A stretch of DNA of 64,000 bases from Oceanobacillus kimchii X50 (GCF_000340475.1 NZ_CM001792.1:3000592-3064591), one strand, 5' to 3'; numbered from the stretch's first letter, positions 8,702 to 18,200 are shown. The notes: a model not told the origin generated them from the sequence alone. A program made the numbers and translations.

Positions 8702-9880
8702 TTGCAAAATATCCAAAAAAGAACACTGATTATAGCTCTTGTATTGCTTGCATCTGTATTATTGTTTATCCAACCATTAACAAATATTTTTGTGAATGCA
8801 TCCTCAGGAGATGAATCAGTCTCGTCTCCATACACCGTCTCACAGGCTATTGCCAATCAAGATAATTCTAGTCAAACGGTTGAGGGATTTATTGTCGGCC
8901 AACCAGTCTCCACAACTTCAGTCATCACAAGTAACTTTCCAAATAATTACGCTTTGGCATTAGCTGACAGCCCTTCTGAAACGAACATAGAAGAAATGAT
9001 TTACGTTCAAATACCATCTTCATTTCGAACTTCATTCGGCCTACAATCTAATCCTTCCATATTAGAAGAAAAAGTAAGAGTAACTGGTACACTTACAAAC
9101 TATTTTGCGCATGCTGGAATAAAAGATGGCACTGCTTTTGAACTGCAGACGGACGACGAACAACCACCAGAAACAGATCCTGAAACTCCATCCCCAGACG
9201 GCTATTATGATGAAGCAGAAGGTAAATCAGGAGAACAATTAAAATCTGCTCTACACAACATCATTGATGATCATACGGAAATCTCCTATTCAAATGTTTG
9301 GGAAGCACTACGTGAAACAGATGAAGATCCAAATAACTCCAATAATGTACTTCTTCTTTATACTGGTCGTTCACAAGGGAAAAACGAAAACGGTGGAAAT
9401 GCGGATGACTGGAATCGCGAACATGTTTGGGCAAAATCTCACGGAGACTTCGGTACATCGATGGGGCCTGGCACAGACCTCCATCATTTAAGACCAACAG
9501 ATGCTTCTGTAAACAGTTCCAGAAGTAACCTCGACTTTGATGATGGTGGCAGCGAACATACAGAGGCAAGTGGAAACTACTATGACTCCGATTCCTGGGA
9601 ACCAAGGGATAGTGTAAAAGGTGATGTGGCAAGAATGATTTTTTATATGGATGTACGTTATGAAGGTGATAGCGGCGAACTAGATTTAGAATTAAATGAT
9701 CGAGTCAATAATGGATCTGCACCATATCATGGAAAACTATCCGTATTACTGGAGTGGCATGAGGAAGATCCGGTTGATGATTTTGAAAGAAGAAGAAACG
9801 ACATTATCTACAACGATTACCAGCATAACCGTAATCCATTTATTGATCACCCGGAATGGGTGAGAGAAATTTGGGATTGA
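8702..9880 (+). CDS. Secreted endonuclease I with N-terminal OB-like domain
   Basis: A 392-residue extracellular nuclease. Residues 1-34 form a signal peptide or anchor. Residues about 43-150 (YTVSQAIANQDNSSQTVEGFIVGQ...) resemble the OB-fold/DUF6359 module of secreted nucleases. A proline/acidic linker follows, then the endonuclease I domain with YTGRS and WNREHVWAKSHGDFG, containing the catalytic His, and GPGTDLHHLRP. The catalytic domain is related to B. subtilis Bsn. The start is TTG at 8702, with AGGAGGAG just upstream; no ATG fits better. It probably scavenges nutrients or phosphate from environmental nucleic acid. It lies between two secreted peptidase genes and ends at a strong terminator. 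Confidence 0.92.
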   Translation: MQNIQKRTLIIALVLLASVLLFIQPLTNIFVNASSGDESVSSPYTVSQAIANQDNSSQTVEGFIVGQPVSTTSVITSNFPNNYALALADSPSETNIEEMIYVQIPSSFRTSFGLQSNPSILEEKVRVTGTLTNYFAHAGIKDGTAFELQTDDEQPPETDPETPSPDGYYDEAEGKSGEQLKSALHNIIDDHTEISYSNVWEALRETDEDPNNSNNVLLLYTGRSQGKNENGGNADDWNREHVWAKSHGDFGTSMGPGTDLHHLRPTDASVNSSRSNLDFDDGGSEHTEASGNYYDSDSWEPRDSVKGDVARMIFYMDVRYEGDSGELDLELNDRVNNGSAPYHGKLSVLLEWHEEDPVDDFERRRNDIIYNDYQHNRNPFIDHPEWVREIWD

Positions 9881-9938
9881 CATGATTATACTTTTAATTG
9901 CAGTTGAACAATTCTAAGAAGAATAATTTGTTTTGTTA

Positions 9939-9975
9939 AAAAAACCTCACCGAATACCGGGTGAGGTTTTTTTTG
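9939..9975. terminator. Terminator behind the nuclease gene
   Basis: AAAAAACCTCACC and GGTGAGGTTTTTTTT form a GC-rich stem flanked by A and T runs. It follows the nuclease gene on the plus strand and could also serve the convergent M14 gene. Confidence 0.85.
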
Positions 9976-10078
9976 ATAACTGTATTCAAGTAATGTATAT
10001 CTATGGGAGCACAATGTAGCTGTCTAGAACTCATTAATTTTCACTTTGTTTTAGAATTTCATGTTTATCCCAATCCAA

Positions 10079-11533
10079 CTAATCTATTAAGTTATTTTCC
10101 CATCCTTCAAGTAAAATGTTGGTATAGTTATAAGGTTTATTATCCCATCTTTCAAGTAAAAGATTCGCGTCACTATTGAGTCTATTATAAGCTTCTTGTT
10201 CAATTAGTCCATTTTCTCGCTGACTATCTAGTAAAACTTTAAATCCATTCAAATGTTTAACCATTTTCTCACTATTCTCTTGGCTTTCATAGTTTTCTAG
10301 AGCAGCTAAATGGTTATCTACTAAACGAGCATCCCTATCATTTTTAAATTGTCCCTCTTCTGTAAAACGTACCATAACATCTCTCATATCTGTTATGTTG
10401 TCTGTCCAATACCTAGGAATTTCTGTAAGGAAATTATCGCCATTCAAATTATCAATAGAACCATCAGCCATATGAGAAATAATCCCCCATAACCCATTTT
10501 CCACACGGTCAACTAAGTCTTGATCATAGCCAAATTGAGGTTGTTGACCAGGCATTTCGAAAAGGACAGTTGCCGTTCCATTAAGAGCAAATGCAGATCT
10601 GGCTTGTCCAGGAAAATCACGTTCTTGAAAGTGGATATATTGGGCTACACCAGGCTCTTCTTTATCTGAGAATTCCTTTACCCCAAGAGCTGCAGCTAAC
10701 GCATAACGTTTAGACTTATCCTGATCCAACAATGGATAATCATCGTATTTTGAGCTATCATCTGGTCCTAATGGTGGATAGTCTATTGCAATTGTTACGT
10801 CTTCACCTGTTTTATTCATTACTGGGGTTCCCATGTGGTGAAGATCAACATAAGCTTCTACATGGCCAAACTCATCTTGCAACTCCAAATAAAGATCTCG
10901 CAGTAATTGAGATTCCTTAGTTATGAAGAATCCAAAATCATTAGTGTGTCCAGGTAAATCTTCAGCTACTACTTCATAGTTCAAATCAGCATTAAAGTCA
11001 CGATTAAGGTCAAAGCCACCATTTCTCTCATTATAGTACCATGCAGGTGCAGCACCCTCTAAACGCGGGTAGGTAGAAATAACTTCTTCCCAAGAGAAGA
11101 TGTTTTGTCTTTGAGGTATCTCCAGACCATCAACATTATATCGTGGAATAGCCACTATAGTAATCTCTTCACGAATAGATTGTGCGAATGAACTATCGCT
11201 AGTGCCAAGGTATTCTAATATTTCTACAAGTGCCTCCCCACCACTTTTTTCATTGCCGTGAATACTACCAGTGATTAATATCACTTGATCACCTGTACCA
11301 ATACGTGCAGAAATTACTTCATTTCCTTGTTCGCTGTAACCGGCTACATTAGTCTCTACTTTTCCATCACTAACTTCTACAATTTCGCTTAGTCTTTCAA
11401 GGAATTCTTCATTGGTCATCCAATCTCTTTCAGCTTCAGCTGAAACTCCACTTACTGGAATCGATATTATCACTAAGACAATTACAAAGAACATAACTCT
11501 TTTCCAAATGTCATTTTTCATAATATAGAGCAT
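10079..11533 (-). CDS. Secreted M14 zinc peptidase with C-terminal FIMAH-like domain
   Basis: A 484-residue exported protein paralogous to the one at 7165-8352. A signal peptide (to about residue 33, ending VSAEA) precedes the M14 domain with SIHGNEKSGG zinc motif, YNVDG, LNRDFNADLNY, DLHHMGTP and catalytic Glu in ATVLFEMPGQQ. An extra C-terminal domain of about 75 residues (roughly 400-475: HLAALENY...KHLNGFKVLLDSQR...AYNRL) closely resembles the end of the YdcF-like protein at 38903-40213 and, from memory, the FIMAH domain of secreted Bacillaceae proteins. The ATG follows GAGGAGG. The helical domain may mediate surface attachment or binding; this is inference. Confidence 0.9.
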   Translation of the reverse strand: MLYIMKNDIWKRVMFFVIVLVIISIPVSGVSAEAERDWMTNEEFLERLSEIVEVSDGKVETNVAGYSEQGNEVISARIGTGDQVILITGSIHGNEKSGGEALVEILEYLGTSDSSFAQSIREEITIVAIPRYNVDGLEIPQRQNIFSWEEVISTYPRLEGAAPAWYYNERNGGFDLNRDFNADLNYEVVAEDLPGHTNDFGFFITKESQLLRDLYLELQDEFGHVEAYVDLHHMGTPVMNKTGEDVTIAIDYPPLGPDDSSKYDDYPLLDQDKSKRYALAAALGVKEFSDKEEPGVAQYIHFQERDFPGQARSAFALNGTATVLFEMPGQQPQFGYDQDLVDRVENGLWGIISHMADGSIDNLNGDNFLTEIPRYWTDNITDMRDVMVRFTEEGQFKNDRDARLVDNHLAALENYESQENSEKMVKHLNGFKVLLDSQRENGLIEQEAYNRLNSDANLLLERWDNKPYNYTNILLEGWENNLID

Positions 11534-11687
11534 AATATCCTCCTCGTAATATCAATTTACAATTTCAAATTGTTCTCGATAGTTGCAGAAAAGTAGATTT
11601 ACTATGAATCTATGACCCCTCTCTATAATTATTTTTTGCCCACTTCCAATAATTTACTTTATAATTAGAAATATTCTTTCAAAGATC

Positions 11688-11817
11688 ACTATTTCCTTCA
11701 AGTAAATTAAAAAATGAATCTAATCTACTCTATCAGTTTTAAAACTTGAGGCCTGCTCCCTAACACATATTTCATAAATTAGGTTTATTGTCCCTATATA
11801 TAAGAACTAGGTATTTT
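11688..11817 (-). repeat. Upstream block shared with the first M14 gene (copy 2)
   Basis: TTTCCTTCAAGTAAATT then TGAATCTA at 11692-11722, and ATTAGGTTTATTG...GAACTAGG at 11779-11811, match the block at 8405-8530 in order and spacing class. The block lies about 155 bp upstream of the M14 start, farther than in copy 1. Confidence 0.6.
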
Positions 11818-11880
11818 TAAATGAAGTTTATTAAATGAAGTTGGTTATTCTTTTAAAATTCTTTTTAATCTAACACACCA

Positions 11881-11910
11881 AAAAAGGATAACCCTAAAGG
11901 CTACCCTTTT
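11881..11910 (-). terminator. Transketolase terminator
   Basis: On the minus strand AAGGGTAGCC and GGGTTATCCTT pair with G-U wobbles around a short loop and run into TTTTTT. It lies just past the tkt stop. The same GGCTACCC/GGATAACCC arms appear in the NERD gene terminator at 60005-60053. Confidence 0.75.
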
Positions 11911-11923
11911 CACACCTTACTAT

Positions 11924-13921
11924 TTACATTAACTCTTTAAACCTATTTACCACATTCTCTACCGTAAATCCATACTGCTCAATTACTTCGTCTCCTGGAG
12001 CAGATGCTCCAAATGTATCAATACTCATTACAATGCCTCTACTACCAGCATATTCTCTCCACCCTACTTTGGAGCCCATTTCAACGGTCAATCGTTTATG
12101 CAAGTCCTTTGGCAGTATACTTTCTTGGTATTCAGTTGATTGTTTTTCAAACAGGTCCCAAGATGGCATACTTACCACATTCACATGAATCCCTTCTTCG
12201 GCTAAACGGGTTTGAGCATTAATAGATAGAGACACTTCGGAACCCGCTGCAATAATAATCCCATCAGCTTCACCCTTCGCCTCAGATACTATATAAGCTC
12301 CTTTACATACCCCTTCACTTGCCAATTTCTCTGTTTCTTTTAATGTAGGTAACCCTTGTCTTCCTAAGACTAGCATTGTAGGATGACCTTTTTCTTCCAC
12401 AGCAATCTTCCATGCTTCTCTTGTTTCGTTAGCATCCGCAGGACGAATGACTGAAATCCCTGGCATTGCTCGAAATGCAGCAAGATGTTCGACTGGTTGA
12501 TGTGTCGGTCCATCTTGCCCGACAGCAATCGAATCATGTGTAAACACATAGATCACTGGCAATTCCATTAAGGAAGCTAGCCTAATTGCTGGGCGCAAGT
12601 AATCTGAAAAAACGAAGAAAGTACTGACAAAAGATCGTAAATGATGTAATGCCATTCCATTAGCAATTGCTCCCATGGCGAACTCTCTCACACCAAACCG
12701 AACATTTCTACCAGAATAATCATTACGACTAAAATCAACATAATCTTTTAATCTCGTTTTTGTTGATGAATCGAGGTCAGCAGACCCACCTACTAGTTCA
12801 GATAGCTTACTAGCTAATGCATTTAATGTTTCACTCGATGCAACCCTTGTAGCAAGCGTATCACCTACGGTATAAACTGGAAGACCGTTATCCCACGCTT
12901 CAGGAAGCTCTCCATGGATGATTCTTTTCAACTCTTTTGCTAATTCCGGGTATTCATTTTGGTATTCAACAAATAAGTCATTCCATTCTTGTTCTTTCTC
13001 TACACCATTTGCTTTTATACTATTAAAATCCTTATATACTTCTTCTGGCACATGAAATGCTTCATGTTTCCAGTTATAAAATTCTTTTGTTCGTTCTATT
13101 TCTTCCCTACCTAGTGGATCGCTATGTGCATCACTTGTACCCTGTAAGGAAGGAGATCCATAACCAATAACTGTTTTTACTTCTATAATCGTAGGTCTAT
13201 TTTCATCGGCTTTCGCTTGTTCTAAAGCAATTTGAATAGCTTCAATATCATTTCCATCTTCTACATATAAATATTGCCAATTAAAAGATTCAAACCTTTT
13301 TTTGATATTTTCGGAAAAAGACAACCCAAGTCCACCATCTAAGCTAATATCATTTGAATCATACATTACAATTAATCGTCCGAGGTTCAAGTGCCCGGCT
13401 AGTGATGCAGCTTCATAAGATACACCTTCCATAAGATCGCCATCCCCACAAATGGTATATGTGTAATGGTCAACTACAGGGAAATCTTTTCTATTATATG
13501 TTTCAGCCAAATGTCTTTCTGCCAATGCCATTCCGACACTTACTGGAATCCCTTGCCCAAGTGGTCCTGTTGTTGCTTCCACTCCTGGAGTTATTCCATA
13601 TTCAGGATGTCCAGGTGTTTTACTTCCCCATTGTCTTGTATTCTTTAAGTCTTCAACCGTAACATCAAACCCAGAAAGATGCAGCAGATTATACAATAGA
13701 TTTGACCCATGTCCAGCTGACAATACAAATCTATCACGATTAAACCAACTCGGATTTTCAGGATTAATATTCAACACATTTTTCCATAGACTATATGCCA
13801 TAGAGGCTGCACCCATGGGCATTCCTGGATGACCATGCTGTGCTTTTTCCACACTATCAATAGTTAACGTACGTATCGTGTTAATAGCTAATTCAGAAAC
13901 TGTCGAACTTCCTGTTGCCAT
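11924..13921 (-). CDS. tkt: Transketolase
   Basis: Thiamine-diphosphate enzyme that moves two-carbon units between ketoses and aldoses in the pentose phosphate pathway. The 665-residue length is standard. The N-terminal half has GHPGMPMGAA, the catalytic His of SAGHGSNLLY, and the ThDP-binding GDGDLMEGVSYEAASLAGHL...NDISLDG; the middle domain has FGVREFAMGAIANGMALH and THDSIAVGQDGPTHQP. It starts with ATG behind AGGAGG, 46 bp after the EIIC gene, and is the last gene of the PTS operon. A dedicated transketolase with this PTS suggests the incoming sugar acid is converted to a pentose phosphate. Confidence 0.96.
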   Translation of the reverse strand: MATGSSTVSELAINTIRTLTIDSVEKAQHGHPGMPMGAASMAYSLWKNVLNINPENPSWFNRDRFVLSAGHGSNLLYNLLHLSGFDVTVEDLKNTRQWGSKTPGHPEYGITPGVEATTGPLGQGIPVSVGMALAERHLAETYNRKDFPVVDHYTYTICGDGDLMEGVSYEAASLAGHLNLGRLIVMYDSNDISLDGGLGLSFSENIKKRFESFNWQYLYVEDGNDIEAIQIALEQAKADENRPTIIEVKTVIGYGSPSLQGTSDAHSDPLGREEIERTKEFYNWKHEAFHVPEEVYKDFNSIKANGVEKEQEWNDLFVEYQNEYPELAKELKRIIHGELPEAWDNGLPVYTVGDTLATRVASSETLNALASKLSELVGGSADLDSSTKTRLKDYVDFSRNDYSGRNVRFGVREFAMGAIANGMALHHLRSFVSTFFVFSDYLRPAIRLASLMELPVIYVFTHDSIAVGQDGPTHQPVEHLAAFRAMPGISVIRPADANETREAWKIAVEEKGHPTMLVLGRQGLPTLKETEKLASEGVCKGAYIVSEAKGEADGIIIAAGSEVSLSINAQTRLAEEGIHVNVVSMPSWDLFEKQSTEYQESILPKDLHKRLTVEMGSKVGWREYAGSRGIVMSIDTFGASAPGDEVIEQYGFTVENVVNRFKELM

Positions 13922-13967
13922 ATAAGAGACCTCCTATATTATATTGGTTATTTTATAAATAAAATGT

Positions 13968-15311
13968 CTAGGTAATTTTGTTTTGCTTCTTCTTTTTAAA
14001 TGGTATTGCCATTAGTACGATAATTACAATTAAACTTACTGTAATAGCAATTGGTCCTGCATAATTAGCCAAGGAGCCAAAGAAAATACCAGTTACACCA
14101 AAATCAGCATCAGAAAATGTCGTATTAGCAAAACCTAAATCTCCTAGTACTGGCATTAAGAACACTGGTAGGAACGAAATAATTATCCCGTTCACAAAGG
14201 CTCCTGTAATAGCACCTCTAAATCCCCCAGTCGCATTACCAAAAACTCCTGCGGCAGCTCCTGTGAAAAAGTGAGGTACAACACCTGGAAGAATTATAAT
14301 ACCTCCAGTAAAAATCATAATAAACATACTGAATATCCCACCAACAAAACTTGCAAAGAAACCAATTAACACTGCATTCGGTGCATACGTAAACACAATC
14401 GGTACATCAAGTGCCGGTTTCGCATTCGGTACCAGTTTAGTAGAAATTCCTTTAAATGCTGGTACAATTTCGGCTAGAACTAAACGTACTCCTGATAGGA
14501 TGATAAATACTCCTGCTGCAAAACTACCAGCTTGAATTAGAGAGAATACTAGAAAGTTCGTGCCTCCACTTAGTTCACTCTCGATAAATGAAGGTCCTGC
14601 AAAAAGCGCTACAATCAAATACATCAGGATCATTGTTAAAGCTATACTAACTGTACTATCTCGTAAAAAGCCTAATCCTTTAGGAAAGTTAATATTTTCA
14701 GTAGAATTTTCCTTACTGTCTTTAAAAAGTTTACCTACTAAACCACTCGCAGCATAACCTACAGCACTAAAGTGACCAAGCGCAACATTATCATTTCCTG
14801 TTAATTGACGCATAAATGGCTGAAGAATAGCTGGAGACAATGTCATCACAATACCAAGAGCAACAGACCCTGCAGCAATTAATCCAACTGTGTCGAACCC
14901 TGCTACAGCCATAATTACAGCTAGCATCGCTGCAAGATAAAGGGTATGATGACCAGTCAAGAAAATATATTTGAAACGGGTAAATCGAGCTATTAAGATG
15001 TTGACAACCATCCCAAAGAACATGATTAACGCAGTATTTCTTCCAAATTCAGATAATGCTAAAGCAACAATTGCTTCATTATTCGGTACAACCCCACTAA
15101 CATTAAACGCTTCTTCAAACATTGCACCAAAAGGCACCAGTGAAGTTTCTAAGATACCTGCTCCAGCAGAAATTACAAGAAAACCAACAAAAGTTTTTGT
15201 CGTTCCTTTGATGGTATCAGGCATATTCTTTCTTTGTGCAATTAAACCAATTAAAGCAATAAGTGCTACTAAAATTGCCGGTTCACTCAAAATATCAATT
15301 AAGACTTTCAT
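13968..15311 (-). CDS. PTS EIIC, ascorbate/UlaA (SgaT) family
   Basis: Membrane permease subunit of a phosphotransferase system in the L-ascorbate (UlaA/SgaT) family, 447 residues with about ten to twelve hydrophobic segments and a short basic C-terminus (PFKKKKQN). The region VVPHFFTGAAAGVFGNATGGFRGAITGAFVNG near residue 345 and LTGHHTLYLAAML near residue 118 match what I remember of the family. It is encoded between EIIB and transketolase, so the phosphorylated sugar probably enters the pentose phosphate pathway. UlaD/E/F-like enzymes for ascorbate breakdown are absent, so ascorbate is only a family-level label. Confidence 0.88.
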   Translation of the reverse strand: MKVLIDILSEPAILVALIALIGLIAQRKNMPDTIKGTTKTFVGFLVISAGAGILETSLVPFGAMFEEAFNVSGVVPNNEAIVALALSEFGRNTALIMFFGMVVNILIARFTRFKYIFLTGHHTLYLAAMLAVIMAVAGFDTVGLIAAGSVALGIVMTLSPAILQPFMRQLTGNDNVALGHFSAVGYAASGLVGKLFKDSKENSTENINFPKGLGFLRDSTVSIALTMILMYLIVALFAGPSFIESELSGGTNFLVFSLIQAGSFAAGVFIILSGVRLVLAEIVPAFKGISTKLVPNAKPALDVPIVFTYAPNAVLIGFFASFVGGIFSMFIMIFTGGIIILPGVVPHFFTGAAAGVFGNATGGFRGAITGAFVNGIIISFLPVFLMPVLGDLGFANTTFSDADFGVTGIFFGSLANYAGPIAITVSLIVIIVLMAIPFKKKKQNKIT

Positions 15312-15341
15312 TGCTTTCCCCCCTTTTTTAATACTCTAATG

Positions 15342-15623
15342 TTAAACCAGTCCTTTTTCTTCCACTACTTGTTTTACTTTTGATCTTAATTCATCCATAT
15401 CAATGATGCTCTCCATAACGACCACTTCACCTAAATGTGATCCCCCTTCAGCAATATCTTTTGCAAGGAAAAATACATCAGCATCTCCCGGCGCTGCCGA
15501 ACTCAAATCAGAATGAGATACTTCAACACCTGTTACACCTAGTTCGTTTAAAATTTGGTTGATATTCATCTCTACCATAAAACTCGTTCCTAAACCTGAA
15601 CCACAAACAGCTAAAAATTTCAT
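15342..15623 (-). CDS. PTS EIIB, lactose/ascorbate (UlaB/SgaB) type
   Basis: A 93-residue cytoplasmic phospho-carrier. The phosphocysteine loop is at the N-terminus, MKFLAVCGSGLGTSF, with Cys7 as acceptor; this C-G-x-G-x-G-T/S form is that of SgaB/UlaB-type EIIB. It passes phosphate from an EIIA to the sugar carried by the neighbouring EIIC. The ATG overlaps the regulator's TAA by one base (TAATG), indicating coupled translation. No separate EIIA gene is present; that domain is fused to the upstream regulator. Confidence 0.9.
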   Translation of the reverse strand: MKFLAVCGSGLGTSFMVEMNINQILNELGVTGVEVSHSDLSSAAPGDADVFFLAKDIAEGGSHLGEVVVMESIIDMDELRSKVKQVVEEKGLV

Positions 15624-17662
15624 TATTGATTCTCTCCTTTTTTTATAATTTCAATGACTTGCTCTGCCGTTTCAGCTGATTTTAAAGAGTCTAGTAATTC
15701 ATTGTCACCTAAAATTTTTGTTAACTGTGCAAGTGCCTTTAGATGTGCTTCACTATCTATCGCAGCTAAACAAATAAAGATATCAATTTTATGTTCCTCC
15801 TGATTTAAAAGCAAAACTGATGATTTTGTTCTAAGGAAGGACATCCCTAGCTGATTCACTCCATTTTCCGGTCTCGCATGTGGAATAGCGACCCCTTTTC
15901 CAATGTGAATATACGTACCCACTTCTTCCACTTTCTTTATCATCGCATCCACATACTGCTTCTGTATTTTATTGGATTCTACCAATGGTTGTGATGCTTT
16001 ATTGATTGCATTTCTCCAATCCAATTTTTCCTCTGTAAAATGGATTGTTTCTTTTGTTAATAACTCTGATAACATTGGTTTGTCCATCCCCTTGATTTTG
16101 TTTTGTGCATAAAATAAATGAACTATTTCGGAATATAGCTTATATTCATCTTTTACCTCTGAATGTTTCTTAATTAGCTCCATTAACTGATCCACCGAGA
16201 CATTTCGTTCATTCAACCTTGGAAATTGTTGTAATACGGATCGAATTAAATAATTCTTTTCCACATCTGATAGTAAAGGCTTAACCATGAAGACTGGCTT
16301 TACGGAAGTAACACGAACCGTTGAAAATACTACGTCATACGTGTCTGTAGGTATATCTTCCAATCTGTCACGATTACTTACTCTCAACAAACGAATATCA
16401 GGAAACAGGTCTCTTAATTGCGCCTCTAACATGATTGACGAGCTTACTCCATTCGAACAGATAATTAACCCAGTTATTTTCTCTGAATTCATCTTTTTAC
16501 CTTTATCCAAGAACCCCCCGAAAAGTATAGTGAAACATCCAATTTCATCTTTGCTAATTTCTTTGCCAGTCCAAAGCGTCAACGGGGTTAATGATCGCTT
16601 AACAAATTGAAAAAGTTCTGTATACTCCGTCTGTATTCGATCAGTTAATGGATTAAAAAGCGGAATCTCAAATGAAATCCTAAAAAATGCTGGAACTAAA
16701 TGATTATATAGACTTTGCTTTAGAAACTCTTTATCTTCAATTGGTAGTAACGTATTTTTTTCAAATTCATCCATAATCTGTCCTGCTAATACCTCTAAAG
16801 CAGGATTTTCAGAGATTGGGACTACATGAAGTGTCATCAATAACTGTATCGTTACAAAATAACTTTCCTCCTCACCTCCTCCAGGAAATAATTTTCTTGA
16901 TAATGCTTTACCATGCTTAAACATACTCTGCCCTTCAAGCATCTGTTTTTCTAAACTTTTAAAAGATAACTCCTTCTTCAACAGACGAACTTTTATTAGA
17001 GTTAGGTAGATAATCATCTCTGTTTTTCTACTTTTAACTAACGATAGCTCTTTAGACTCCAAATACTGATCAATAATCTGCTGTGTTTCTACAAGAACTT
17101 CTTCCTTACCCCAAGACTTAAGTGCCAAGACAATTATTTCTTTCCCAAGTGGTTGAGACAGTAAATGATTGACACAATATATTGCTAGCCTCCGCTTGTC
17201 TAATTCAGTACCAACAAAATGATATCCATCCAAACGAGTATAAATAAAGTCAACATTCCTATTCTTACTTATTTCTTTCAATCTTTTTACATCGTTAAGA
17301 GCTGTATTCTTACTAACTCCCAGTAACAGCTGAATATGGTAATTAGAAATAGGCTCTCTTCTAATAAATGTATACAAATAGATCAAGTATGATCTATCCT
17401 GTTCAGATATAACGAACTGATTAGCATTAAGATCTAAATTGTTAGTTTTAAATAACGTCTTTAGTTGTTTCTTAATAATAATGACCTGGTTTGATATTTT
17501 AATTGACGGTAAGTCATTGACCGTTAGTACTTCGTTCACTTTCTCCAAGTCATACATTAACTGTCGTTCAGATAAGTTTAATTGGATTAATATCTCTTGC
17601 TTTGTTATTTTGTCATGTTTTATTAATTCTTCTAACAATTTATAAGATCGTTGATCAAACAA
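15623..17662 (-). CDS. PRD-containing transcriptional regulator with EIIB-like and EIIA domains
   Basis: MtlR/BglG-type regulator, 679 residues from the chosen start. It has N-terminal winged-helix DNA-binding domains (RSYKLLEELIKHDKITKQEILIQLNLSERQLMYDLEKVN and a second near residue 85), two PRD modules (about 165-390), an EIIB-like domain (GLIICSNGVSSSIMLEAQLR) and a C-terminal mannitol-type EIIA domain with active His in GKGVAIPHARPENGV. It probably senses PTS flux, activates its own operon and supplies the EIIA for the adjacent EIIBC. The start is a TTG at 17660-17662 behind GGAGGG; an upstream GTG at 17755 has no binding site and would run through the promoter region. Confidence 0.88.
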   Translation of the reverse strand: MFDQRSYKLLEELIKHDKITKQEILIQLNLSERQLMYDLEKVNEVLTVNDLPSIKISNQVIIIKKQLKTLFKTNNLDLNANQFVISEQDRSYLIYLYTFIRREPISNYHIQLLLGVSKNTALNDVKRLKEISKNRNVDFIYTRLDGYHFVGTELDKRRLAIYCVNHLLSQPLGKEIIVLALKSWGKEEVLVETQQIIDQYLESKELSLVKSRKTEMIIYLTLIKVRLLKKELSFKSLEKQMLEGQSMFKHGKALSRKLFPGGGEEESYFVTIQLLMTLHVVPISENPALEVLAGQIMDEFEKNTLLPIEDKEFLKQSLYNHLVPAFFRISFEIPLFNPLTDRIQTEYTELFQFVKRSLTPLTLWTGKEISKDEIGCFTILFGGFLDKGKKMNSEKITGLIICSNGVSSSIMLEAQLRDLFPDIRLLRVSNRDRLEDIPTDTYDVVFSTVRVTSVKPVFMVKPLLSDVEKNYLIRSVLQQFPRLNERNVSVDQLMELIKKHSEVKDEYKLYSEIVHLFYAQNKIKGMDKPMLSELLTKETIHFTEEKLDWRNAINKASQPLVESNKIQKQYVDAMIKKVEEVGTYIHIGKGVAIPHARPENGVNQLGMSFLRTKSSVLLLNQEEHKIDIFICLAAIDSEAHLKALAQLTKILGDNELLDSLKSAETAEQVIEIIKKGENQ

Positions 17663-17687
17663 TGGGTACCCTCCAAATCTTAATCTT

Positions 17688-17706
17688 ATTGTAAAACGCT
17701 TACAAT
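17688..17706 (-). promoter_or_regulatory. Candidate operator/cre of the PTS operon
   Basis: ATTGTAA-AACGC-TTACAAT is a perfect 7-bp inverted repeat 26 bp upstream of the regulator start. It resembles a CcpA site (TGTAAGCG...TTACA) with one extra base in the centre, so it could be a cre or the site of the PRD regulator. Confidence 0.5.
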
Positions 17707-17844
17707 GCTGATTCAATACAAATTGAACCCAACTTTTGCAATGATATTCGAACACTAATTGGGCTATTCAATGTTAGATAATTGGTCTAAGTTTTCTTTA
17801 TACTAATATACATACACATTGGATATTAGATACTACGTTTTAGA

Positions 17845-17870
17845 TTTATCTAATTCGATTCTTAGATAAA
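17845..17870. promoter_or_regulatory. Inverted repeat, possible activator site
   Basis: TTTATCTAA (17845-17853) and TTAGATAA(A) (17862-17870) form a perfect 9-bp inverted repeat with an 8-bp spacer; a further TTAGATAA is at 17774-17781. The repeated element upstream of a PRD-type activator operon suggests its binding sites. Confidence 0.4.
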
Positions 17871-17881
17871 TTTAGGCATAA

Positions 17882-17909
17882 AAAATACCACTTTTTTACA
17901 AGTGGTGCC
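17882..17909 (-). terminator. Hairpin terminator, gene of origin lost or unknown
   Basis: On the minus strand CACCACTT and AAGTGGT pair around a short A-rich loop and are followed by ATTTTTT. No clear gene lies upstream of it on that strand except the doubtful 69-codon frame at 17933-18142, so it may be left from a deleted gene. Confidence 0.6.
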
Positions 17910-18200
17910 TATAGTGATTATTCTGTTTGACGCTACATGTAACATATTTGATCTTCGAAATTCCCCGCTTCCTTCAATAACCCATCAATTACTTCCATCC
18001 TAAACATAATAGGCACAGACCAGAATGTAATCATTCTGAGTAATGCGGAAAAAATGAACCATCTTTGTAAAGTTTCTCGCCGCCATTTGTGGACGATTGA
18101 GTCAGTGTCTATGGAGCTGGTTTTGGTATGGAAGAATTTCACAGAATTAAATAGCTACTATTATTTATAATTAAAAACTGTTTTAATCTAATGACAATAA

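Larger units (their letters stand above)
11534..11923. other. Intergenic region, M14 upstream side and tkt 3' flank
   Basis: Besides the repeat block and the tkt terminator listed separately, this 390-bp gap shows only AT-rich DNA with no reading frame. The promoter of the M14 gene must lie here. Confidence 0.4.
17663..18200. other. Intergenic region upstream of the PTS operon
   Basis: This stretch holds the PTS operon promoter area with two inverted repeats (17688-17706 and 17845-17870), a terminator hairpin at 17882-17909, and an unsupported 69-codon frame at 17933-18142. The rest shows no recognisable signal. Confidence 0.45.

Noticed and set aside
13968..15623. Firm assignment of the PTS to L-ascorbate
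   Set aside because: The EIIBC family fits, but the UlaD/E/F enzymes of ascorbate breakdown are absent; the substrate stays open.
17933..18142. A 69-codon minus-strand frame followed by a terminator
   Set aside because: It begins with GTG, has no ribosome binding site and no recognisable family. The nearby terminator keeps it slightly possible, but it may be a remnant of a deleted gene.
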